A stretch of DNA of 64,000 bases from positions 1,364,001 to 1,428,000 of the forward strand of contig NZ_CP006367.1 of NCBI RefSeq assembly GCF_001442755.1, written 5' to 3'. The notes under the pieces were generated by a model that did not search any database, had not been told where the DNA came from, and saw only the letters and a program-made list of their open reading frames with translations. Below, in pieces: positions 46,746-56,186 of this stretch. Each line of letters opens with the position of its first letter. Position 1 is the first letter of the stretch. This DNA comes from Aureimonas sp. AU20 (GTDB taxonomy: Bacteria > Pseudomonadota > Alphaproteobacteria > Rhizobiales > Rhizobiaceae). Both the position numbers and the translations under genes were made by a program.

Positions 46746-48119
46746 TTAGTAGCTCTGGTCGGCGAACAGGGCTTCGAGGTTGCCGTTCCACTCGCCCTCG
46801 AACCGGGCGAGGAGGTCGTCGGCCGCCGTGCGTCCGCTGGCGACACGGGCGGCGAGCGGCTGGAGATAGATCGCCTCGCTGCGGCCTTGCGCGTCCCGCC
46901 GGTCGCGGCGCTCGAGCCCGTCCTGCGCCAGCGGCAGGATGCGGCGCGCGACGTCGAGCAGCGTCCCGTTGCGGAAGGGGGCGTGAAGCCCCAGGCGCGG
47001 GACAGCCGAGCGCAGCCGGTCGACTTCCTCGAAGCTCCAGTCGGCGGTGATGGCCTCGGCCTCGTCCAGCGCCTGCGCATCGTAGAGCAGGCCGCACCAG
47101 AAGGCGGGCAGGGCGATGATGTCGGGCAGAAGGCCGCCGTCGGCGCCGCGCATTTCCAAGAAGCGCTTGAGCCGCACGTCGGGAAACACGGTGGAGAGAT
47201 GGTTGGCCCAGTCGCCCATATTCGGCTCGGGATCGGCGATCTCGCCCTTCAACGCCCCGTCCAGCATCTGGCGGAAGGTGACATGCGTTGCGTCGTGATA
47301 GCGCCCGTCGCGCATCACGAAATACATCGGCACGTCCAGCGCCCAGTCCACATAGTCGCGGTAGCCGAAGCCCGCCTCGAAGGCGAAGGGCAGGAGGCCC
47401 GAGCGCTGGTTGTCGGTGTCGAGCCAGACGCCCGAGCGCCAGGACAGAAGACCGTTCGGCTTGCCTTCCGTAAAGGGCGAGTTGGCGAACAGGGCTGAGG
47501 CCAGCGCCTGGAGCTTCAGCCCGAGGCGCATCTTGCGCGCCATGTCGCGCTCGTCTGAGAAGTCGAGATTGACCTGGATCGTCGCGGTGCGGAACATCAT
47601 GTCCAGCCCGCGCGTGCCGACCTTGGGCATGTAGCGCTTCATGATGGAGTAGCGCGACTTCGGCATGACCGGCGTCTGGTCCAGCGTCCAGAGCGGGCTG
47701 GCGCCGAGGCCGAGAAAGCCGAGGCCGAGCTCGCCGGCGATCGCCTTCACATGGCTGAGATGCCCCTCGGTTTCGCTCAGCGTCTCGTGCAGCGTTTCCA
47801 ACGGCGCGCCCGAAAGCTCGAACTGCCCGCCCGGCTCCAGCGAGATGGCGCCTTCGCCGCTGCCGCCGGCGAGGCCGATGATGCGCCCGTCATCGACGAT
47901 CGGCTCCCATCCGGTGCGCGTCTGCAGTTCTTCCAGAAGGCGGCGGATACCGTCCTCGCCCTCGTAGGGAACCGGCGAGAGATCGGTCAAACGATAGCCG
48001 AATTTCTCGTGCTCGGTGCCGAGGCGGAACTCCGAAACCGGCTTTTCGCCCGCGCGGATATGGTCCACCAGTTCGTCCAGCGAGCGGATCGGGGTGAGGT
48101 CGGTCGTGTCGCGCGCCAT
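46746..48119 (-). CDS. gshA: Glutamate-cysteine ligase (alphaproteobacterial/plant type)
   Basis: Joins glutamate and cysteine, the first step of glutathione synthesis, in the cytoplasm. It has 457 residues and matches the alphaproteobacterial class that resembles the plant enzyme: EFRLGTEHEKFGYR, EGAISLEPGGQFELSG, PVMPKSRYSIMKRYM and RTATIQVNLDFSDE. The ATG at 48117-48119 has GGAG six bases upstream. It is followed at 46575-46745 by a spacer with no gene. gshB is not in the window. It lies downstream of rsmE on the same strand with 183 bases between, a linkage common in rhizobia. Confidence 0.92.
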   Translation of the reverse strand: MARDTTDLTPIRSLDELVDHIRAGEKPVSEFRLGTEHEKFGYRLTDLSPVPYEGEDGIRRLLEELQTRTGWEPIVDDGRIIGLAGGSGEGAISLEPGGQFELSGAPLETLHETLSETEGHLSHVKAIAGELGLGFLGLGASPLWTLDQTPVMPKSRYSIMKRYMPKVGTRGLDMMFRTATIQVNLDFSDERDMARKMRLGLKLQALASALFANSPFTEGKPNGLLSWRSGVWLDTDNQRSGLLPFAFEAGFGYRDYVDWALDVPMYFVMRDGRYHDATHVTFRQMLDGALKGEIADPEPNMGDWANHLSTVFPDVRLKRFLEMRGADGGLLPDIIALPAFWCGLLYDAQALDEAEAITADWSFEEVDRLRSAVPRLGLHAPFRNGTLLDVARRILPLAQDGLERRDRRDAQGRSEAIYLQPLAARVASGRTAADDLLARFEGEWNGNLEALFADQSY

Positions 48120-48302
48120 CGAAAGCTCCGGGGACGGATGCGGTTCAGGAAGCCGGCGCGAAAGCCGGCACAGCTCAAAACGCGGGAACGAAACCGCCCC
48201 CGCCTTCGCAGCGAATGGGAACACCCCATCCCTTCGGGTGTCTGTCCGCTTTCCCGCGCGGACGCAAGGGCCTGCCGGTGAACGCTCCGGTCCGCGAACC
48301 GC

Positions 48303-49058
48303 TCACGCGCCGGAGCCTGCCCGCCAGTCGCCTGCCGCCGCCTGCACCACGGCCAGCGCCGCCACCGCCGCCGTATCGGCGCGCAGGATGCGGGGGCCGA
48401 GCGAGATGGGGACGACGAAGGGAAGCGCGAGAAGCGTCTCGCGCTCCTCTCGCGAAAAGCCGCCCTCCGGCCCGATCAGGAGCGCCAGCGGCTTGCCGGC
48501 GAGCGGCGCGAGCGTGTCGATCGGGCTCGCCGACCCCGCGCGCTCGTCGCAGAAGAGAAGGGTTCGCCCCGCATCCCAGCCGGCCAGAACCTTGTCGAGC
48601 CGCAGGATCTCGCGGCATTCGGGCACGGCCAGCACGCCGCACTGCTCGGCCGCCTCCACCGCGTTGGCCTGCGCGCGCTCCAGGTTGAAACGCGGCGCCT
48701 GGCAATGCTGCGTCATGACCGGCTGGATGAGGCCCGCGCCCATCTCAACGGCCTTCTGCACCATGTAGTCGAGCCGGGCGCTCTTGAGCGGCGCGAAGAG
48801 CCAGCGAAGGTCGGGGCGCGGCGTCTGGTCGCGCAGCTTTTCCTCCGGCACGAGCGACAAGCGCTTCTTGCCGTCCCGCCGGAGCCGCGCGCGCCACTCG
48901 CCATCCGCGCCGTTGAAGGCGAGAATCATCGCCCCGTCGTCGAGCCGCAGGACTTTCAGGAGATAGTTCACCTGCGCCGGGCTCGCCTCGATCGCCGCGC
49001 CCTGCGCGAGCGCTCCTTCCACGAAGAGGCGCTGGCCGGAAAAATCGTAGTCTGGCAT
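48303..49058 (-). CDS. rsmE: 16S rRNA m3U1498 methyltransferase RsmE
   Basis: Methylates N3 of U1498 of 16S rRNA using SAM. It has 251 residues, with an N-terminal PUA-like domain and a SPOUT (trefoil-knot) domain whose motif is LALLIGPEGGFSREE and LGPRILRADTAAVAAL. Also seen are AVEMGAGLIQPVMTQHC and ERAQANAVEAAEQCG. The ATG at 49056-49058 begins MPDYDFSGQRLFVEG. Confidence 0.94.
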   Translation of the reverse strand: MPDYDFSGQRLFVEGALAQGAAIEASPAQVNYLLKVLRLDDGAMILAFNGADGEWRARLRRDGKKRLSLVPEEKLRDQTPRPDLRWLFAPLKSARLDYMVQKAVEMGAGLIQPVMTQHCQAPRFNLERAQANAVEAAEQCGVLAVPECREILRLDKVLAGWDAGRTLLFCDERAGSASPIDTLAPLAGKPLALLIGPEGGFSREERETLLALPFVVPISLGPRILRADTAAVAALAVVQAAAGDWRAGSGA

Positions 49059-49244
49059 CGCCCCTCGAACTCAAGCTCACGGCGCCGGCCCGGCGAAACC
49101 AACGGCCGGAGCGCTCGTTGTTGCCGGCATGGGTGCCGGGTTTGAACTCGCGTTTTAGCGAAGCCGGCCGGTCTTTCCAGCCACCGCGCGGGTTTCGGAT
49201 CGCGATTCCGCCAGGTGGCCGGACTTTCGGGAGTGTTTCAGCGA

Positions 49245-50042
49245 ATGGATCTGGGGATCAAGGGGCGCGTCGCGCTCATCACGGGCGCCGATGGCGGCAT
49301 GGGTTTCGCCGTGGCGAAGCTGCTGGCAGAAGAAGGCGTGAAGCTCGTTCTCGCCGACAAGAAGCTGGACGAGGCGCTGGCGCGCAGAGGCGAGTTGCCG
49401 GAGGACACGTCGATCGTCCAGGCCGATTTGACGCGGCAGGGCGATGCCGACGGGATCGTCGCCGAGGCCCTGCGCCGCTTCGGCAAGCTGGACATCGCGG
49501 TCCACACGGCCGGCATCACGGGCGCCAAGGGCGATCCGCTGGATCTCACCGACGCCGACTACGAGGAAGCCTGGCAGACCGACTTTCTGTCCGCCGTGCG
49601 CGTCGCCCGCGCCGCGATCCCTCAGATGAAGAAGGGCCAGTGGGGCCGCTTCGTCTGCATCACCTCGGAAAACGCCGTGCAGCCCTATTGGGAGGAGGCG
49701 ACCTACAATGTCGCCAAGGCCGGGCTCGCCGCCTTCGCCAAGGGCCTGTCCTACAAGCTCGCCGCCGACGGCGTTCTGGTGAACACGGTGGCTCCCGCCT
49801 TTATCGAGACGGCGATGACCGACGAGATGATGGAAAAGCGCGCGGCCGAACGTGGCACGACCAAGGACGAGGCGATTCGCTCGTTTCTCGAGGAAGAGCG
49901 GCCCGGCATCGTTCAGAAGCGGCGTGGGCGGGTGGAGGAGGTGGCGGCCGCCGTCGCGCTTCTCGTCTCCGAGCGCACCTCTTTCATTAACGGGTCCAAC
50001 ATCCGGGTCGACGGCGGGTCGGTCCAGGCCGTGCAGAACTGA
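49245..50042 (+). CDS. SDR family oxidoreductase
   Basis: A 265-residue classical short-chain dehydrogenase. The cofactor motif is ALITGADGGMGFAVA, the NAG-equivalent is HTAGITG, and the catalytic Ser-Tyr-Lys are in CITSENAVQ and YNVAKAG. It could act on a 3-oxoacyl or hydroxy substrate; nothing in the neighbourhood fixes this. The ATG at 49245 was used instead of an upstream one at 49215. A perfect terminator follows. The preceding gap 49059-49244 shows nothing besides its promoter. Confidence 0.85.
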   Translation: MDLGIKGRVALITGADGGMGFAVAKLLAEEGVKLVLADKKLDEALARRGELPEDTSIVQADLTRQGDADGIVAEALRRFGKLDIAVHTAGITGAKGDPLDLTDADYEEAWQTDFLSAVRVARAAIPQMKKGQWGRFVCITSENAVQPYWEEATYNVAKAGLAAFAKGLSYKLAADGVLVNTVAPAFIETAMTDEMMEKRAAERGTTKDEAIRSFLEEERPGIVQKRRGRVEEVAAAVALLVSERTSFINGSNIRVDGGSVQAVQN

Positions 50043-50050
50043 GCGAATGC

Positions 50051-50080
50051 GAAGCGGGCGGCCTCATGGCCGCCCGCTTC
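50051..50080. terminator. Bidirectional terminator between SDR and small-protein genes
   Basis: Perfect 13-bp stem GAAGCGGGCGGCC / GGCCGCCCGCTTC with a 4-base loop TCAT, between the convergent ends of the SDR gene and the small minus-strand gene. Confidence 0.8.
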
Positions 50081-50097
50081 GTTCCGAATTCGACGTC

Positions 50098-50304
50098 TCA
50101 ACTGTGCTTGCCCGGTTCGATCATCGGGCCGTCGATGCGGCTGGGCGCGATGGGATCGGACGTCGGGAAGGTTTCCTCCAACGCCTCGTCCAGCTTCTCG
50201 TCCTCGGTCATCACGCGTTCCTGGCCGCCGGGCGTCACGCCCTCCAATGCGGAGGCGCGCTCAGTCGTCGCGTCGTCGGCATTCTTCGGATCACTGTCTG
50301 TCAT
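50098..50304 (-). CDS. Small conserved hypothetical protein
   Basis: A 68-residue acidic protein. The C-terminal part KLDEALEETFPTSDPIAPSR is a pattern found in many small alphaproteobacterial proteins of unknown role. The ATG at 50302-50304 has AGGAAGG upstream. It is divergent from glcDEF; the 188-base gap carries both promoters and a palindrome CCAGGCCTGG at 50353-50362. No domain of known function. Confidence 0.7.
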   Translation of the reverse strand: MTDSDPKNADDATTERASALEGVTPGGQERVMTEDEKLDEALEETFPTSDPIAPSRIDGPMIEPGKHS

Positions 50305-50492
50305 CGAGACCTTCCTATTCACCCTAGGAATGGAGGCGAGCCCTCGGGTGTTCCAGGCCTGGGGAAGAACCCCCGGTGCTTTTTCCCGGGCGCGGCGACT
50401 GTCCTTCGCGAGGCGCAAGCTTTAGCATCGTTCCAAATCGGCGGCGGCGGGCGCATGGTCCGGTGCCGCAGTCGTGGAGGACGGGAGAACCC

Positions 50493-51986
50493 ATGGCGAT
50501 CCAGATGCCCAAGCCCAGCGGCGAGATTCTCGGCCGCCGGGCCGAGATCGTGTCGGCGCTGCGCGCCATCGTGCCGGGCGAGGGCGTGGTGGACGCCAGC
50601 GTCGAGATGCGCGTGTTCGAGACCGACGCGCTCACCGCCTATCGCCAGATGCCGCTCGCCGTCGTCCTGCCCGAAACGGTGGCCGAGGTCGCCGCCGTGC
50701 TTCGCTATTGCCACGCCAACCGCATTCCCGTCGTGCCGCGCGGCTCGGGCACCTCGCTGTCGGGCGGCTCGTTGCCGCTGGAGGACGGGGTGCTTCTCGT
50801 CCTGTCGCGCTTCAACCGCATTCTGGAGGTGGATTTCGACAATCGCTGCGCCGTGGTGCAACCGGGCGTCACCAATCTCGGCATCACCCGCGCGGTGGAG
50901 CATGCCGGCTTCTACTACGCGCCCGACCCGTCCTCGCAGATCGCCTGTTCCATCGGCGGCAACGTGGCGGAGAATTCCGGCGGCGTGCATTGCCTGAAAT
51001 ACGGGCTGACGGCCAACAACGTGCTGGGCGTCGAGTTCGTCACCATGGAGGGCGAGGTCATCCGCCTCGGCGGCAAGCATCTGGATTCGGAAGGCTACGA
51101 CCTTCTCGGCCTGATCACGGGCTCGGAAGGGCTGCTCGGCGTCGTCACCGAGGTCACCGTTCGCATTCTCCAGGCGCCGGAAACGGCGCGCGCCGTCTTG
51201 ATCGGCTTTCCCACGTCCGAACAGGCCGGCGCCTGCGTCGCCGAGATCATCGCGCAAGGCATCATCCCCGGCGGCATGGAGATGATGGACCGGCCCGCCA
51301 TTCACGCGGCGGAGGCCTTCGTCCATGCCGGCTATCCCTTGGATGTCGAGGCGCTCCTGATCGTGGAACTCGACGGGGTGAAGGCCGAGGTCGACCATCT
51401 CCTGTCCGAGGTCGAGGGCATCGCCACCAAGAACGGCGCCACCACGGCGCGCGTGTCGCAGTCGGCCGAGGAGCGGATGCACTTCTGGGCCGGGCGCAAG
51501 GCGGCTTTCCCCGCGGTCGGGCGCATCTCGCCGGACTATCTCTGCATGGACGGCACGATCCCGCGCAAGGAGTTGCCGCGCGTCCTGGCCGGCATGAAGG
51601 CCCTGGGGGAGAAATACGGGCTCGCCGTCGCCAACGTCTTCCATGCCGGCGACGGGAACCTTCACCCGCTGATTCTCTACGACGCGTCCAAGAGCGACGA
51701 GCTGCAGCGCGCCGAGGATTTCGGCGCCGACATCCTGCGCCTTTGCGTCGAGGTCGGCGGCGTGCTCACCGGCGAGCACGGGGTCGGCATCGAGAAGCGC
51801 GACCTCATGCCCGAAATGTTCGGCGAGGACGATCTGAAGCATCAGATCCGCGTCAAATGCGCCTTCGACGAGCGCCACTTGCTGAACCCCGGCAAGGTCT
51901 TTCCCGTCCTGCATCGCTGCGCCGAGCTCGGCCGGCTGCATGTCCACAAGGGCCAGCTGCCCTTTCCCGACCTGCCGAGGTTCTAA
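50493..51986 (+). CDS. glcD: Glycolate oxidase subunit GlcD (FAD-linked oxidase)
   Basis: The FAD subunit of glycolate dehydrogenase, oxidising glycolate to glyoxylate and passing electrons to the quinone pool. It has 497 residues. The PCMH-type FAD domain shows VPRGSGTSLSGGSLP and GVNLGITR-like GVTNLGITRAVEHAG; the C-terminal domain carries NVFHAGDGNLHPLILYD and LTGEHGVGIEKRDLM. The ATG at 50493 follows GGAGGACGGGAG. First gene of glcDEF, with gaps of 5 and 4 bases between the three genes. Confidence 0.95.
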   Translation: MAIQMPKPSGEILGRRAEIVSALRAIVPGEGVVDASVEMRVFETDALTAYRQMPLAVVLPETVAEVAAVLRYCHANRIPVVPRGSGTSLSGGSLPLEDGVLLVLSRFNRILEVDFDNRCAVVQPGVTNLGITRAVEHAGFYYAPDPSSQIACSIGGNVAENSGGVHCLKYGLTANNVLGVEFVTMEGEVIRLGGKHLDSEGYDLLGLITGSEGLLGVVTEVTVRILQAPETARAVLIGFPTSEQAGACVAEIIAQGIIPGGMEMMDRPAIHAAEAFVHAGYPLDVEALLIVELDGVKAEVDHLLSEVEGIATKNGATTARVSQSAEERMHFWAGRKAAFPAVGRISPDYLCMDGTIPRKELPRVLAGMKALGEKYGLAVANVFHAGDGNLHPLILYDASKSDELQRAEDFGADILRLCVEVGGVLTGEHGVGIEKRDLMPEMFGEDDLKHQIRVKCAFDERHLLNPGKVFPVLHRCAELGRLHVHKGQLPFPDLPRF

Positions 51987-51991
51987 TTCGC

Positions 51992-53227
51992 ATGTCCGTT
52001 CTGCCGAACTCGGCCCTCGCGCCGGATTGTCTTCGCCCGGACAGCGTCCAGGCGCTGCGCGACATGGTGGCCGAAGCGCTCGCCCGCGAGGAGCCGCTCG
52101 CCGTCGAGGGCCAGGGCTCCAAGGCCGGCCTCGGGCGCCCCGTCCAGGCCGCGCGCACCCTGTCGCTGACGGGCCTGTCCGGCGTCAATTTCTACGAGCC
52201 GGAAGAGCTCGTGATCTCCGCCAAGGCGGGAACGCCGATCGCCGAGATCGAGGCGCTGCTGGCCGAGCGGGGCCAGCGCTTCGACTTCGAGCCGATGGAT
52301 TACGGCCCGCTGCACGGCCGGCCGGCGGGGCAGGGCACGATCGGCGGCGTGCTCGCCTGCAACCTGTCCGGCCCGCGCCGCCTCAAGCAGGGCGCGGCGC
52401 GCGACCATATTCTGGGCGTCACCGCCGTTTCCGGGCGCGGCGAGATCTTCCGCTCCGGCGGGCGCGTGGTGAAGAACGTCACGGGCTACGACCTTTCCAA
52501 GGGCATGGCCGGCTCCTTCGGCACGCTTGCCGTCTTCGCCGACGTGATCTTCAAGACCATGCCGCGCTCACCGGCCGAGACGACGCTGATCGTGCGCGAT
52601 CTCGCGGACGGCGAGGCGGCGGAGGCGATGAGCGCGGCGCTCGGCTCCTCGGTCGAGGCCTCCGGCGCGGCGCATCTGCCCTATGGCGTGGCGGGGCGGG
52701 TGCTGGACGGCGCGCTCGGGCGCGATCCCGCAACCGCCATCCGGCTCGACGGGTTCGGCCCCTCCGTCTCGGCCCGCGCCGCGCATCTGGGCACCGCGCT
52801 TGCCCGCGTCGGCCGGCTGGAGCGGCTGGAGGGCGAGCGCTCGGAGGCCTTCTGGCGCGACATCCGCGACGTCGCGCCCTTCGCGGACGGCACCGACAGC
52901 CCGGTCTGGCGCGTCTCGCTGCCGCCCATGGCAGGGCCGGACTTCGTCATGGCGCTGCGTATGAACGCGGCGGCGGATGCCTTCTACGACTGGCAGGGCG
53001 GCCTCGTCTGGCTGCGCATGGACGCAGGCCTCGCCGAGGCCGATCTGATCCGCGCGCTGGTCGCCCGCCATGGCGGCGGCCACGCGACGCTGGTGCGCGC
53101 GCCGGAAGGCGAGCGCCTGTCGCTTCCCGTGTTCCAGCCGCAGCCCGGCCCGCTCGCCGCCCTGTCCCGCCGTTTGAAGGATCAGTTCGATCCCGCCGGC
53201 ATCCTCAATCCCGGCCGGATGGCATGA
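51992..53227 (+). CDS. glcE: Glycolate oxidase subunit GlcE (FAD-binding)
   Basis: A 411-residue second FAD-binding subunit of the glycolate oxidase complex. Motifs are GQGSKAGLGRPVQAA, GTIGGVLACNLSGPRRL and GRVVKNVTGYDLSKGMAGS, which are typical of GlcE. It lies between glcD and glcF in an uninterrupted operon. Confidence 0.94.
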   Translation: MSVLPNSALAPDCLRPDSVQALRDMVAEALAREEPLAVEGQGSKAGLGRPVQAARTLSLTGLSGVNFYEPEELVISAKAGTPIAEIEALLAERGQRFDFEPMDYGPLHGRPAGQGTIGGVLACNLSGPRRLKQGAARDHILGVTAVSGRGEIFRSGGRVVKNVTGYDLSKGMAGSFGTLAVFADVIFKTMPRSPAETTLIVRDLADGEAAEAMSAALGSSVEASGAAHLPYGVAGRVLDGALGRDPATAIRLDGFGPSVSARAAHLGTALARVGRLERLEGERSEAFWRDIRDVAPFADGTDSPVWRVSLPPMAGPDFVMALRMNAAADAFYDWQGGLVWLRMDAGLAEADLIRALVARHGGGHATLVRAPEGERLSLPVFQPQPGPLAALSRRLKDQFDPAGILNPGRMA

Positions 53228-53231
53228 TCTG

Positions 53232-54575
53232 ATGCAGACCTCCTTCACCCCCGCCGCGCTCAGCGATCCCGACACCGCCGAAAGCGCCTCGATCATCCGC
53301 AAGTGCGTCCATTGCGGCTTCTGCACGGCGACCTGCCCGACCTATGTGACGCTCGGCAACGAGCTGGATAGCCCGCGCGGGCGCATCTATCTCGTCAAGG
53401 ACATGCTGGAGAACGGGCGCCCGGCGGACGAGCGCACGGTCAAGCATATCGACCGCTGCCTGTCCTGCCTCGCCTGCATGACGACCTGCCCCTCGGGCGT
53501 GAACTACATGCATCTCGTGGACCACGCCCGCGCCCATATCGAGCGCACCTACAAGCGCCCGCTCGTCGACCGCGTCATCCGCGAGATGCTGGCCCGCGTC
53601 CTTCCCTATCCCCAGCGCTTCCGCTGGAGCCTGAAGCTCGCGCGCCTCGCCCGGCCCTTCGCGGACGCGCTGGGCGGCGTGGCGCCGCTGAAGCCGCTGG
53701 CGGCCATGCTGAAGCTCGCGCCCGCCGCCGTGCCGCCGGCCTCGGCCAACGACCGGCCGGGCCTGCGCACGGCCGAGGGCGTCGTGCGAAAGCGCGTCGC
53801 GCTCCTGCGCGGCTGCGCCCAGTCCGTGCTCGATCCCGGCATCAACGAGGCGACGGTGCGGCTGCTGACCCGGCTCGGCGTCGAGATCGTCCTGCCCGAA
53901 GGGGAGGGCTGCTGCGGCGCGCTGACCCACCACATGGGCCGGGAAGAGGAAGCACTCGACTTCGCCCGGCGCAATGTCGACGTCTGGGCCCGCGAGGTGG
54001 AGCGCTCCAAGCTCGACGCTATCGTCATCACCGCGTCCGGCTGCGGCACCGTCATCAAGGATTACGGCCATATGCTGCGGCTCGACCCGGCCTATGCGGA
54101 GAAGGCCGCGCTGATCTCGAGCCTTGCCAAGGATGTGACAGAGTTCCTGTCCACGCTCGACCTGCCCCTGCCGGAAAACCCGGTCGAGGCGATCGTCGCC
54201 TATCATTCGGCCTGCTCCATGCAGCACGGGCAGAAGATCACGCAGGCGCCGAAAACCCTTCTGGCGCAGGCCGGTTTCACCGTGCGCGATGTGCCGGAAG
54301 GGCATCTGTGCTGCGGCTCCGCCGGCACGTACAACATTCTCCAGCCGGAGATTTCCGCCAAGCTGCGCGACCGCAAGGTCGGGAATATCGAGCGCGTGAA
54401 GCCCGACCTCATCGCCACCGGCAATATCGGCTGCATGACGCAGATCGGCTCGGGCACCTCGATCCCGATCCTCCACACCGTGGAGCTTCTGGACTGGGCC
54501 TTCGGCGGTGAGGCGCCCGCCAAGCTCGCCGGCCGCTCCTTCCCACGCATGGCAAGGCCCGTCGCCGCCGAATAA
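53232..54575 (+). CDS. glcF: Glycolate oxidase iron-sulfur subunit GlcF
   Basis: A 447-residue subunit carrying two [4Fe-4S] clusters: CVHCGFCTATCPTY (from residue 25) and CLSCLACMTTCPSG. Two CCG-type domains follow (EGEGCCGALTHH and HLCCGSAGTYN). Passes electrons from the flavin subunits towards quinone. Last gene of the operon. Confidence 0.95.
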   Translation: MQTSFTPAALSDPDTAESASIIRKCVHCGFCTATCPTYVTLGNELDSPRGRIYLVKDMLENGRPADERTVKHIDRCLSCLACMTTCPSGVNYMHLVDHARAHIERTYKRPLVDRVIREMLARVLPYPQRFRWSLKLARLARPFADALGGVAPLKPLAAMLKLAPAAVPPASANDRPGLRTAEGVVRKRVALLRGCAQSVLDPGINEATVRLLTRLGVEIVLPEGEGCCGALTHHMGREEEALDFARRNVDVWAREVERSKLDAIVITASGCGTVIKDYGHMLRLDPAYAEKAALISSLAKDVTEFLSTLDLPLPENPVEAIVAYHSACSMQHGQKITQAPKTLLAQAGFTVRDVPEGHLCCGSAGTYNILQPEISAKLRDRKVGNIERVKPDLIATGNIGCMTQIGSGTSIPILHTVELLDWAFGGEAPAKLAGRSFPRMARPVAAE

Positions 54576-54620
54576 AGGGAGGTCCGCGAGAGGGGCGGGC
54601 TTTTCGACGTGCCGGAGCGC

Positions 54621-55118
54621 TTATCCCAGCGCTTCGCATCGCGAGAGAATCCGGTCGACGACTTCGGCGAGCGGCAGGGTCGCGTCGATGGGGATCGCGT
54701 TCTCGGGAAGGTCTTGCCCAGTCGCGTGCAGCCGCACGATCAGCTCTCGCTCGCCGTGCGTCCCGCCGAACTCGTCGGCGGGTCTCGCCGCGAGCCGCCC
54801 GTTCAACGTTTCGAGATCAACGTCGAGGACGAAGATCCCGTCGAAGAGATGGATGAACTTTGAAAAGTTTCGCGAGCCGCCGCAGAAGAAGGTGATCGGC
54901 TGGCTGCGGTCCGAAACCAGGCTCCCGAGTTTTTCGAGATCCCAGATGTGGTTCTCGTGCTTCGAGCCGGGCAGGGGATATCCGGTCTCCGGGTCGCCTT
55001 GATAGGCCAATTCCCGGTCGCCGTGGATGGCGTGAAAGCCGCGACGCTTGAGTTCCTCGCAGACGCTGGTCTTGCCGGTGCCGGACACGCCCTCGATCAG
55101 ATAGTTTCTCCGCCCCAT
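54621..55118 (-). CDS. P-loop ATP-binding protein, nucleoside-kinase-like
   Basis: A 165-residue protein with Walker A GVSGTGKTSV at the very N-terminus and a later acidic strand IFVLDVDLETL. It resembles small cytoplasmic kinases of the shikimate or adenylate kinase fold, with the substrate unknown. The ATG at 55116-55118 with GGAG upstream was chosen; the frame extends 25 codons upstream. A divergent or coupled partner is not evident: it is flanked by glcF and an L,D-transpeptidase gene. Confidence 0.7.
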   Translation of the reverse strand: MGRRNYLIEGVSGTGKTSVCEELKRRGFHAIHGDRELAYQGDPETGYPLPGSKHENHIWDLEKLGSLVSDRSQPITFFCGGSRNFSKFIHLFDGIFVLDVDLETLNGRLAARPADEFGGTHGERELIVRLHATGQDLPENAIPIDATLPLAEVVDRILSRCEALG

Positions 55119-55208
55119 CCTTCGGCTCCGATCTCCGGCCTGTTCTGGTCGCGAACCCGAACGCGCGTCGCGGCGGGTTCTTCCCGGCTGCAAAGGGAGC
55201 TTACGGAA

Positions 55209-55233
55209 AAGGCCCGCCGAGTGGGCGGGCCTT
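55209..55233 (-). terminator. Intrinsic terminator after the L,D-transpeptidase gene
   Basis: Stem AAGGCCCGCC / GGCGGGCCTT with a short loop. On the minus strand it ends in a T-rich run, 30 bases after the stop of the downstream L,D-transpeptidase. Confidence 0.8.
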
Positions 55234-55262
55234 CTTTGTCGTTCCGCGAGGGGGTGCCGCGA

Positions 55263-56042
55263 TCAGCCGCCGAACACGGCGGCGAGCAGGCCTCGACCCG
55301 CCGGACGCATCGTGCCGGTTTCGGCATAGATGCCGTTGCCGGACTGGCCGGGGCCGAGCACGATCACCTTGGTGCCGCGATCGGCGCGCTCGTAGAGATG
55401 CGTCACGTCCTCGTTCATCATGCGGATGCAGCCCGACGACATGTTGAGGCCGATGGTCCAGGGCTGGTTGGTGCCGTGGATGCGGAACATCGAGTCGCCG
55501 CCACCGCCGCCGCGATAGAGATACATGGCGCGTGCGCCGAGCGGGTTGTCCGGGCCACCGGCCATGTAGGCGGGCAGGATGTGGCCCTTGGCGCGCTCGC
55601 GGGCGACCATCGTGGCCGGCGGCGTCCAGCCCGGCCATTCGGCCTTGCGACCGATCTTCATCGTGCCGCCCCAGGCGAAGCCTTCCTTGCCGACGCCCAC
55701 GCCGTAGCGCGTCGCCGTGCCGCCGGCTTCCACGAAGTAGAGGAACTTGCGGTCGGTATCGATGATGATCGTGCCCGGCTTTTCCTTAGTGGACAGGCGC
55801 ACGCTCTGGCGCTTGAAGCGCGGATCGACCGGGCGCATGGCCTGCGGCTGGCGCGCCACGCGCACCGGGGCGCGGCCGAGCGAAGCGCCGCCGCTGGACA
55901 CCACGGCGCGGCTATCGCCCGTGGTCGATACCCAGGTCTGCGAGGAGTGGTCGAAATAGCGGGTGTCGGCGCTGGCGCCGCCGGCCAGGGCCAGGGTGGC
56001 GAGACCCGCCAGCGCTACCGTTTTCAGGGAAATGAGACGCAT
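55263..56042 (-). CDS. L,D-transpeptidase (YkuD domain), first of two neighbours
   Basis: A 259-residue periplasmic enzyme with Sec signal MRLISLKTVALAGLATLALAGGASA. L,D-transpeptidases make 3-3 peptidoglycan crosslinks or anchor proteins to peptidoglycan. The catalytic motif is intact: HGTNQPWTIG followed by SSGCIRM with Cys as nucleophile. It is a close paralogue of the gene immediately upstream on the same strand. It has a Gly-rich insert (YRGGGGGDSMFR) just before the HGTN motif. Confidence 0.93.
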   Translation of the reverse strand: MRLISLKTVALAGLATLALAGGASADTRYFDHSSQTWVSTTGDSRAVVSSGGASLGRAPVRVARQPQAMRPVDPRFKRQSVRLSTKEKPGTIIIDTDRKFLYFVEAGGTATRYGVGVGKEGFAWGGTMKIGRKAEWPGWTPPATMVARERAKGHILPAYMAGGPDNPLGARAMYLYRGGGGGDSMFRIHGTNQPWTIGLNMSSGCIRMMNEDVTHLYERADRGTKVIVLGPGQSGNGIYAETGTMRPAGRGLLAAVFGG

Positions 56043-56130
56043 CGAACGATCCTTCGAAACCGGCGAAAAGTTGAATGAAAACAGAGCCGTCCTGGAGATA
56101 GTCTGCCGGCCTTATCGTGAGGGGAACATG

Positions 56131-56165
56131 GGGCGCGAGACAATGTCGGGACCGGTCCCGCGCCC
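56131..56165. other. Nested palindrome between the two L,D-transpeptidase genes
   Basis: A perfect 14-bp palindrome CGGGACCGGTCCCG (56147-56160) with outer GGGCGC (56131-56136) and GCGCCC (56160-56165) that partly overlap it. It lies downstream of one transpeptidase gene and upstream of the other. It could be a terminator without T tract or an operator; I cannot decide. Confidence 0.35.
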
Positions 56166-56186
56166 GTTTTGCATGAGATGTTGCGC

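Noticed and set aside
50319..51947. Minus-strand open frame of 542 codons opposite glcD.
   Set aside because: Shadow of glcD, whose plus-strand frame carries unmistakable FAD-binding and oxidase motifs.
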